64,000 bases of DNA from an uncultured Prevotellaceae bacterium (GTDB lineage: Bacteria > Bacteroidota > Bacteroidia > Bacteroidales > Muribaculaceae): assembly GCA_937898675.1 (NCBI GenBank), contig CALEJB010000053.1, positions 23,819 through 87,818 on the forward strand, in the 5' to 3' direction. The position numbers were made by a program, and so were the translations under genes. The stretch's first letter is position 1; each line of letters begins with the position of its first letter. The notes beneath the pieces are model-generated. The model was not told where the DNA came from and did no database searches. It was given only the letters and a program-made list of their open reading frames with translations. Positions 57,787 through 64,000 of the stretch are shown here, piece by piece.

Positions 57787-59529
57787 ATGAAACAACAATA
57801 TTTTGTTCTTTTGGCCATTGCATTGATGGCACTGAGCGCCTTTGCCGACAAAAACGGGGCGGCAAAGACGGTTTATGTCAGCCATGCCGACCAGCGCAAG
57901 GCCGAATATATCTACACCGAAGCACTGGTTCACAGGGATAAGGAAAACTATGATGCATACCATGACCTGTTGCAGTATGCACACGACATTGACCCGGGCA
58001 ACACCGCCGTGTCGTATTATCTGGGCTTGCGCAAGGTAAAGATGGGTTTGAGCACATCTGACTCGGCTATGGTCAAACTGGGACTGGCTCTCATGAAGAA
58101 ACACTTTGACGCCAAGCCCAGCGACATCTATGAGGCCATATTCTACAGCGATGCCAACATGCTGCTTGGGAACGCCCAGGAAGCCTTGCACACCCTGCAG
58201 CAACTCAATGAAAGCAACCCCAACAAAGTGGAACTGATGATGCGCCTTGCCCAAGCCTATTCCGAGACCGGCGACTACAACCAAAGCAATGCCGCCTATG
58301 ACAGTATCGCGACAATGTTTGGCAATGCTATCCAAGTCTCGTCGGCCAAAATCGACAACTACATCGCCATGGGCGACAGCCTGGGCGCGCTCCAAGAAAT
58401 GCGCAGCCTGCTGGCCACGGCGCCCGAAAACGACTACATCAACATCGCCATGAGCGGGCTGTTCAGCCACTACAACATGAGCGACAGCGCGCTTTATTAC
58501 CTGGACCGTGCACAGCAATATGCCCCCGGCAACGGCTATGTCTATCTCGCCCGCGCCGAGTATTACAGCAGTGTGGGAGACAGCGCCGCCTACGAGCAGC
58601 AAATCTACAACGCCCTCACCGCCGAGCAACTTGATGTGGACGCCAAACTCACCGTGCTGGTGAGTTACATACGCGACGTACTCGCCGACAATGACACCAC
58701 CCAGCGCGTGGACCACTTGTTTGAAGTGCTCATCCAGCAACACCCCCACGAGCCCAAAATCCACGAACTCTACAGCGAGTACTTTGCCGCCAAAGACGAC
58801 TACAAGCGATCCATCGAGCAGCTTGGCTACAGCCTTGATGTCAACCCAACCGATGCTGACGGATGGCGCAACATGATGCTGCTCAACATGATGGACGACA
58901 ACTATCCCGCCGCCATCCAAGCAGCGGACAAGGCGCTCGAATACAATCCGGAGGATTTGACGCTCTACGGATATGTGGGCGGTTGCTATCAACAGATGAA
59001 AGAATATGAAAAAGCTATCGGCATCTACAACCAGCAGCTTGCACTACTCGACTCGACAGACCTCGAAATGAGGGCCGAAGTCATCACCAGCATGGCTGAT
59101 GCCTATAGTGAGATGGACAGCACAAGCCGGGCCGTCGAGTGCTATGAGACAGCCCTTGAACTTGACCCCACCAACTCGGGAACGCTCAACAACTATGCCT
59201 ACTACCTGGCTCAGCGAGGAGAAAATCTGGACCGGGCCGAACGCATGGCGGCCATTGCAGTACAGGACAATCCCGAAAACGGCAACTTTATTGACACTTA
59301 CGCCTGGGTCTTTTTTGCCAAGAAGGACTACAAGATGGCATTGCTATACATGAAAAGCGCCATCGAAAAAGACGACAGCGGCAACCTGCTGGAGCACTAC
59401 GGCGATGTGCTGTTCTTCAACGGCGAGACAGACCAAGCCGTGGAGCAATGGACCAAAGCCCTGGAGAACGACCCCGACAACGAACTGCTCCAGCGCAAGG
59501 TGAAAGACAAAGTTTACTACGAAAATTAA
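57787..59529 (+). CDS. Exported TPR-repeat protein
   Basis: A 580-residue protein with a signal peptide (MKQQYFVLLAIALMALSAFA). The mature part is a chain of tetratricopeptide repeats, about a dozen, e.g. VELMMRLAQAYSETGDYNQSNAAYD, LTLYGYVGGCYQQMKEYEKAIGIYNQ, AEVITSMADAYSEMDSTSRAVECYETALELDP and LLEHYGDVLFFNGETDQAVEQWTKALENDPDN. It forms a periplasmic scaffold. The order dut, TPR protein, DUF4292 protein recurs in Bacteroidota as I remember it, which suggests a joint role in the envelope, possibly outer-membrane assembly. The gap to the next gene is 7 bases. Confidence 0.9.
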   Translation: MKQQYFVLLAIALMALSAFADKNGAAKTVYVSHADQRKAEYIYTEALVHRDKENYDAYHDLLQYAHDIDPGNTAVSYYLGLRKVKMGLSTSDSAMVKLGLALMKKHFDAKPSDIYEAIFYSDANMLLGNAQEALHTLQQLNESNPNKVELMMRLAQAYSETGDYNQSNAAYDSIATMFGNAIQVSSAKIDNYIAMGDSLGALQEMRSLLATAPENDYINIAMSGLFSHYNMSDSALYYLDRAQQYAPGNGYVYLARAEYYSSVGDSAAYEQQIYNALTAEQLDVDAKLTVLVSYIRDVLADNDTTQRVDHLFEVLIQQHPHEPKIHELYSEYFAAKDDYKRSIEQLGYSLDVNPTDADGWRNMMLLNMMDDNYPAAIQAADKALEYNPEDLTLYGYVGGCYQQMKEYEKAIGIYNQQLALLDSTDLEMRAEVITSMADAYSEMDSTSRAVECYETALELDPTNSGTLNNYAYYLAQRGENLDRAERMAAIAVQDNPENGNFIDTYAWVFFAKKDYKMALLYMKSAIEKDDSGNLLEHYGDVLFFNGETDQAVEQWTKALENDPDNELLQRKVKDKVYYEN

Positions 59530-59536
59530 GTTGACA

Positions 59537-60376
59537 ATGAAACATTTTTTGGTATATATTGCACTGGTAGCCGGCATTGCCACGCTGGCGTCATGCGGCG
59601 CGCTCAACAAATCCGGCACGAGGCAGATGACATCACAAACCGCCACCCAGCACACGGCGCATGCCAGCGCATGGGACGGCATTATTGGCGGCATCGGGAA
59701 CTGGAACTCGTTGCAAACAAGCGGCAACATCAAACTGTCGGCGGGCGGCAAATCATTGTCGTCGAGTGTACAGGTGCGCATGCTGCGTGACCAGGCTGTG
59801 TTTATCTCTATCCGTCCCCTGTTGGGAATTGAGGTGGGCAAAATCGTCATCACGGCAGACAGCGTCTATGCTCTTGACAAGGTGCACAAGCGCTACATCG
59901 CCGAGAAAGTGTCGCTGCTCACATCGGGCATTCCCGTTACCGTCAGCACGGTGCAGGACATTTTCCTGGGCCGTCCGTTCATCATTGGCCAAGGCACGCT
60001 CGGCAACGATGACAAGCAAAGCGTGACCGAGAGCAGCAAAGACGGCAAAACCGTCATCACCCCCAACGAGCGCTACAAGGGCCACGGCTACAGTTTCACC
60101 TTTGACAAAACCAACCATCTGGTTTCGCTCAACATTGTCCGCGACGGCAGCGCCAGTGCCGCCTACCAGGTGAGCTACAGCGACATCAAGACGACCACTG
60201 CCGGCAAAATTGCCCACGGCATCAATGCCGCCGGCACCTTTGAGAAAAAGAAATTCTCGCTTGCGCTTGACTACAAGGGCATTGACTGGAACGGCAACGT
60301 GAAAATCGACCGCTCCATCCCCGACAATTACAAGCGCATGAACGCCGCTGACCTGTTCTCGATGTTTGGCGACTGA
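59537..60376 (+). CDS. DUF4292 family lipoprotein
   Basis: A 279-residue lipoprotein: MKHFLVYIALVAGIATLASC with Cys20 as the lipidation site. The mature part fits DUF4292 of Bacteroidota: WNSLQTSGNIKLSAGGKSLSSSVQVRMLRDQAVFISIRPLLGIEVGKIVITADSVYALDKVHKRY. This resembles LolA/LolB-like half-barrels that carry lipoproteins, so it could be an outer-membrane lipid or lipoprotein shuttle; that is inference from fold likeness. The start is the ATG at 59537; a TTG at 59531 would add two residues. It is translated close behind the TPR gene. Confidence 0.86.
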   Translation: MKHFLVYIALVAGIATLASCGALNKSGTRQMTSQTATQHTAHASAWDGIIGGIGNWNSLQTSGNIKLSAGGKSLSSSVQVRMLRDQAVFISIRPLLGIEVGKIVITADSVYALDKVHKRYIAEKVSLLTSGIPVTVSTVQDIFLGRPFIIGQGTLGNDDKQSVTESSKDGKTVITPNERYKGHGYSFTFDKTNHLVSLNIVRDGSASAAYQVSYSDIKTTTAGKIAHGINAAGTFEKKKFSLALDYKGIDWNGNVKIDRSIPDNYKRMNAADLFSMFGD

Positions 60377-60499
60377 CACAACGCATTTGACATAACAAAC
60401 CAACGGGTCCTCCCGTGGGGGACGAGCGTAACATTTCGCCTGCCGTAAATACTTTAACGGCGGTTTCCACGTTATTTATAATAAACAACATAGACATTA

Positions 60500-62881
60500 A
60501 TGAAGCAACAACTCCGCATATTATCGCTGTTGGCATGCTTGCTGTGCGCCAATGCAGTATTCACACAGGTAAAAATCACGGGAAAAGTCGTGGACAACGC
60601 CGGGCAGCCCATCGAGTTTGCCACGGTGCGCATCCTGGGCACGGCCATAGGCACCAACACCGACACCAAGGGCGTGTATGAGATGACGGTACCAGCCGCC
60701 GACACGGTGATGGTGGAATTTACTTGCCTGGGCTATGCCACCGTCACGCGCCAGTTCATCAAGCCCGAGGGCACTGTGACAATCAATCCCAAGCTGTATG
60801 AAAAAACGCTCGAACTGGGCGAGGTTCAGATTACCGAATATAAAAAGCAGACCACCGGCATGCAGGGCATCGATGTGGACGCCCTCAGGCGCACGCCCGA
60901 CGCCTCGGGCGGCAGTGTGGAAGCCGTGCTGACGACCATGGCCGGCGTCAGTTCCAAAAACGAGATGAGTTCGCAGTACATGGTGCGCGGCGGCTCCTAC
61001 GACGAGAACAGCGTCTATATCAACGGCATCGAGGTATACCGCCCACAGCTCATCAGTTCGGGCCAGCAAGAGGGCCTGAGCATCATCAATCCCGACATGG
61101 TGCGCAAGGTGGAGTTCTCGACAGGCGGCTTCAGTGCCGCCTACGGCGACCGCATGTCGTCGGTGCTCGACATCAGCTACAGGGAGCCCGAGGCCTTTGA
61201 GGGCGCCTTCTCGGCAAGCATTCAGGGCGGCAGCCTGATGCTGGGCCACAGCACCAGCGGCTACTCGCAGATGCACGGCGTGCGCTACAAACGCAACTCC
61301 TCGCTGATGGGCTCGCTGGAGAGCAAGGGTGAGTATGACCCGCAGTACTTTGACTACCAGACAAGCCTGGTGTTCAAGCCCACCGACAAACTGCGCATCG
61401 CGTTGCTGGGCAACGTGAGCATCAACGACTACCGCTTCACACCCATGAACCGCGAGACAAGCTTTGGCACCAGCGAGGACGTAAAATCGTTCACCGTCTA
61501 TTTTGACGGATACGAGAAAGACAAGTTCCAGACCTACTTTGCCGCCGGTGCCGCGACCTACAAGTTCAACGACAAGGGCACCGATATCACACTGCAGGCG
61601 TCGGGTTACCGCACCGACGAACTGGTGTCATACGACATCCACGGCGAATACTGGCTCGACCAGGCAGGCCAGGAGCTGGGAGTGGGCAAATATCACGAGC
61701 ATGAGCGCACCCGATTGAAGATGAACGTGATGGACCTGTCGCTGCGCGGCAACATCGGCATCAACAACAACAGCATCTCCTACGGCGTGTCGATGCGCAA
61801 CGAGGACATATATGACCGCTCCCGCCAATGGCAATGGCGAGACAGCGCAGGCTACTCCCTGCCCCACATCGCCGACCAAGTCAACGTCATCTTTACCGAG
61901 ACTTCGAGCAACGACCTCAACACAACGCGCATTGCGGGCTACCTGATGGACACCTGGCGACTCAGCACCGGCAACGGCATGGTTTCATTGAATGCAGGTG
62001 TCCGCATCTCGCACTGGAACTTCAACGGCGAGACCCTGTTCTCACCGCGTTTCAGCCTTGGCTACATCCCGGAGCGCAATTCCAATCTGTCGCTGCGGCT
62101 TTCGGGTGGCGTGTATTACCAAGCACCGTTCTATAAAGAGTACCGGCAACAAGTCACCGACTCGCTGGGCAACCGCAACATCCTGCTGAACAAAGACATC
62201 AAGTCACAACGCAGCATCCAGGTGATTTTAGGAAGCGACTACAACTTCAGAGCAATGGACCGTCCGTTCAAATTCACCGCCGAAGCCTACTACAAGAACT
62301 TGAGTGACCTCATCCCCTATGAGATTGACAATCTCAAGTTGGTGTACAGCGGCGTCAACTCGTCAAAGGGCTTCATCGCCGGCGTGGACATGAAACTGTT
62401 CGGCCAGTTTGTTGAGGGCACCGACTCATGGCTGAGTTTCTCGCTGATGAAGACCCAGGAAGACCTAAACGGCGTGAAGGTGCCCCGCCCCACCGACCAG
62501 CGCTACAGCGTGGCATTGTTCTTCACAGACTACTTCCCCAACAACCCGAGGCTCAAGTTCAGCCTCAAGGGCGTGATTAGCGACGGCTTGCCCACCACGG
62601 CTCCCCACTTGACCCGAGCTGACTCCTACGTTCGCCAGCCAGCCTACAAGCGTGTTGACGTGGGCCTGAGCTATGAACTCGTCGGCAAGGAGCACCGTCC
62701 CGCATCGGGTCTATTCAGTCACTTCAAGGAAATCTGGCTTGGCGCAGACGTGTTCAACCTGATGGACATCTCCAACGTGAGCAGTTATTATTGGGTTACC
62801 GACGTGAACGACATCCAGTATGCCGTGCCCAACTATCTGACGCGCCGCCAGTTTAACGTGCGCCTGTCGGCCACGTTCTAA
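60500..62881 (+). CDS. TonB-dependent outer-membrane receptor (not SusC type)
   Basis: A 793-residue receptor. Signal peptide (to AVFTQ), a carboxypeptidase-regulatory-like sandwich (VKITGKVVDNAGQPIEFATVRI), a plug (RTPDASGGSVEAVLTTMAGVSSKNEMSSQYMVRGGSYDENSVYINGIEVYRP) and a 22-strand barrel ending in RRQFNVRLSATF with C-terminal Phe. It is shorter than SusC and no SusD gene is near, so the cargo may be a metal chelate, vitamin or small glycan. The 123-base gap after DUF4292 holds an ACGGG/CCCGT hairpin and no good TAnnTTTG. Confidence 0.93.
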   Translation: MKQQLRILSLLACLLCANAVFTQVKITGKVVDNAGQPIEFATVRILGTAIGTNTDTKGVYEMTVPAADTVMVEFTCLGYATVTRQFIKPEGTVTINPKLYEKTLELGEVQITEYKKQTTGMQGIDVDALRRTPDASGGSVEAVLTTMAGVSSKNEMSSQYMVRGGSYDENSVYINGIEVYRPQLISSGQQEGLSIINPDMVRKVEFSTGGFSAAYGDRMSSVLDISYREPEAFEGAFSASIQGGSLMLGHSTSGYSQMHGVRYKRNSSLMGSLESKGEYDPQYFDYQTSLVFKPTDKLRIALLGNVSINDYRFTPMNRETSFGTSEDVKSFTVYFDGYEKDKFQTYFAAGAATYKFNDKGTDITLQASGYRTDELVSYDIHGEYWLDQAGQELGVGKYHEHERTRLKMNVMDLSLRGNIGINNNSISYGVSMRNEDIYDRSRQWQWRDSAGYSLPHIADQVNVIFTETSSNDLNTTRIAGYLMDTWRLSTGNGMVSLNAGVRISHWNFNGETLFSPRFSLGYIPERNSNLSLRLSGGVYYQAPFYKEYRQQVTDSLGNRNILLNKDIKSQRSIQVILGSDYNFRAMDRPFKFTAEAYYKNLSDLIPYEIDNLKLVYSGVNSSKGFIAGVDMKLFGQFVEGTDSWLSFSLMKTQEDLNGVKVPRPTDQRYSVALFFTDYFPNNPRLKFSLKGVISDGLPTTAPHLTRADSYVRQPAYKRVDVGLSYELVGKEHRPASGLFSHFKEIWLGADVFNLMDISNVSSYYWVTDVNDIQYAVPNYLTRRQFNVRLSATF

Positions 62882-62905
62882 AACGAAGCAAAAAAGTCAC
62901 AATGT

Positions 62906-62937
62906 CTTGCCATGATGGCGAGAAAACGTTACCTTTG
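62906..62937 (+). promoter_or_regulatory. Promoter for the ROK kinase gene
   Basis: CTTG at 62906-62909 and TACCTTTG at 62930-62937 with 20 bases between. The ATG at 62987 is 49 bases on. Confidence 0.7.
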
Positions 62938-62986
62938 CCAACCGGAAAACAAATATAATTTATCAACCAATAAAAACGACCCAATC

Positions 62987-63946
62987 ATGGCAAAACCTTA
63001 TGTAATTGGTATCGACATGGGCGGCACCAACACCGTCTTCGGTATCGTTGACGCACGCGGCAATGTGGTTGCCAGCGGCTCAATCAAGACTGCTAAACAC
63101 AGTGAGTTCAAGGACTATATCGACGAGCTTCACACCGAGCTCACCCGCCTTATCAGGGACAATGAATGCGAGGGCAAGATTAACGGCATCGGCATCGGCG
63201 CTCCCAACGGCAATTATTACACGGGCATGATTGACCAGGCCCCCAACCTGCCCTGGCCCAGTCCCATACCCCTGGCCGAGATGGTGACCGAAAAATTCGG
63301 CATCCCGTGCATTATCACCAACGATGCCAATGCTGCCGCTATTGGCGAGATGACCTATGGCGTTGCACGCGGCATGAAGGACTTCATCATGATTACGCTG
63401 GGCACAGGCGTGGGCAGCGGCATCGTTGTCAACGGCCAGATGGTTTACGGCCACGATGGCTTTGCCGGCGAGCTCGGGCATGTTGTCATCAAGCGGGCCA
63501 ACGGCCGCATGTGCGGTTGCGGCCGCACAGGCTGCCTTGAGGCATACTGCTCGGCAACCGGCGTTGCACGCACTGCACGCGAATTTCTGGAAATCCGCAA
63601 CGAGCCGTCAAAACTGCGCGACTATGACATCGAGGCCATCACCAGCAAAGATGTGTATGACTGCGCTATCGCAGGCGACAGCTTGGCTAAGGAAATCTTC
63701 AACTACACGGGCACCATCCTGGGCGAGGCGCTGGCCGACTTCACCGCATTCTCGAGCCCCGAGGCATTTGTACTGTTCGGCGGTCTGACCAAGAGCGGCG
63801 ACCTGATCATGGATCCCGTTAAGGAGGCCTTTGAGCGCAATGTGCTTGGCATATACAAGGGCAAGACCAAGATTCTCATCAGCGAGCTCAAGGAGAGCGA
63901 CGCGGCCGTCCTGGGCGCAAGCGCCCTGGGCTGGGAAGCCAAGTAA
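62987..63946 (+). CDS. ROK-family sugar kinase, probably glucokinase
   Basis: A 319-residue ROK-family kinase. The ATP site is IGIDMGGTNTVFGIV (residues 7-21). The sugar site has ITNDANAAAIGEMTYG, LGTGVGSGIVVNGQMVYG and the ROK zinc cluster GHVVIKRANGRMCGCGRTGCLEAYCS, and DFTAFSSPEAFVLFGGL lies near the C-terminus. It phosphorylates glucose, or possibly N-acetyl-mannosamine or another hexose, in the cytoplasm. The start is the ATG at 62987 (MAKPYVIGID), which follows a consensus promoter; an ATG at 62912 is upstream of that promoter. The last 54 bases of the window hold no further gene. Confidence 0.93.
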   Translation: MAKPYVIGIDMGGTNTVFGIVDARGNVVASGSIKTAKHSEFKDYIDELHTELTRLIRDNECEGKINGIGIGAPNGNYYTGMIDQAPNLPWPSPIPLAEMVTEKFGIPCIITNDANAAAIGEMTYGVARGMKDFIMITLGTGVGSGIVVNGQMVYGHDGFAGELGHVVIKRANGRMCGCGRTGCLEAYCSATGVARTAREFLEIRNEPSKLRDYDIEAITSKDVYDCAIAGDSLAKEIFNYTGTILGEALADFTAFSSPEAFVLFGGLTKSGDLIMDPVKEAFERNVLGIYKGKTKILISELKESDAAVLGASALGWEAK

Positions 63947-64000
63947 TACGCCAGTTCGGGATAAGAAATTATCGAAAATAGTGGTCTAAAAAATTGTAAA

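Overview
The window looks like a chromosomal segment of a Bacteroidales gut commensal, probably Muribaculaceae or Prevotellaceae. The evidence is a SusC/SusD outer-membrane pair, families largely confined to Bacteroidota (DUF4302, DUF4836, DUF4292, DUF3109), dockerin-tailed secreted proteins, a roughly 285-residue primary sigma factor, and more than twenty intergenic copies of the Bacteroidota -7 element TAnnTTTG, several with TTTG or TTG about 20 bases upstream. The species cannot be named from the sequence alone. I see no insertion sequence, prophage, CRISPR array or rRNA.

Layout. 1-2692 (minus): a cobalamin/iron-type binding lipoprotein cut by the left edge, a secreted unknown, Maf and a DUF2520 dehydrogenase. 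2856-3359: MsrA. 3384-7856 (minus): an ATP-grasp-like protein, a GH2 beta-galactosidase, the GTPase EngB and a TIGR04076 protein. 7970-17609 (minus): SusC, SusD, a zinc metallopeptidase lipoprotein, a DUF4302 lipoprotein and an acidic dockerin-tailed secreted protein. 18108-25750 (plus): pseudouridine synthase, class I fumarase, initiator tRNA, GT4 glycosyltransferase, PriA and FolD. 25843-28290 (minus): PBP1A. 28542-35906 (plus): META protein, RNase P RNA, FolC, an HtrA protease, two tandem sigma-70 factors and a small outer-membrane barrel. 36000-37526 (minus): DUF4836 lipoprotein. 38063-40357 (plus): a small acidic protein and the AguA/AguB agmatine-to-putrescine pair. 40479-49559 is mostly minus: L19, two CotH-like/dockerin proteins, DUF3109, diadenylate cyclase, FolP, an A1S_2505-type protein, a glycine-zipper lipoprotein and a TerB-like protein, with MurI on plus. 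49641-57140: a TPR protein, HflX, a dGTPase, a short UvrA paralogue, a membrane protein with an ECF sigma factor, and a LOG-like protein. 57300-63946 (plus): dUTPase, TPR protein, DUF4292 lipoprotein, a TonB-dependent receptor and a ROK sugar kinase.

The most striking observation is at 33338-33355. It is a full match to the sigma-54 promoter consensus (TGGCACG-N4-TTGCA) 59 bases in front of the first of two adjacent, equally long sigma-70 genes. That first factor has lost one tryptophan of the invariant WW pair in region 2.3. The downstream sigma gene has its own canonical -33/-7 promoter. This suggests an RpoN-controlled, divergent copy of the housekeeping sigma factor next to an HtrA protease. 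Other points worth following are the CotH/dockerin pair at the end of the folP-dacA operon, the dockerin-like C-terminal tag on three secreted proteins, and the SusCD-metallopeptidase-DUF4302 locus with its structured leader.
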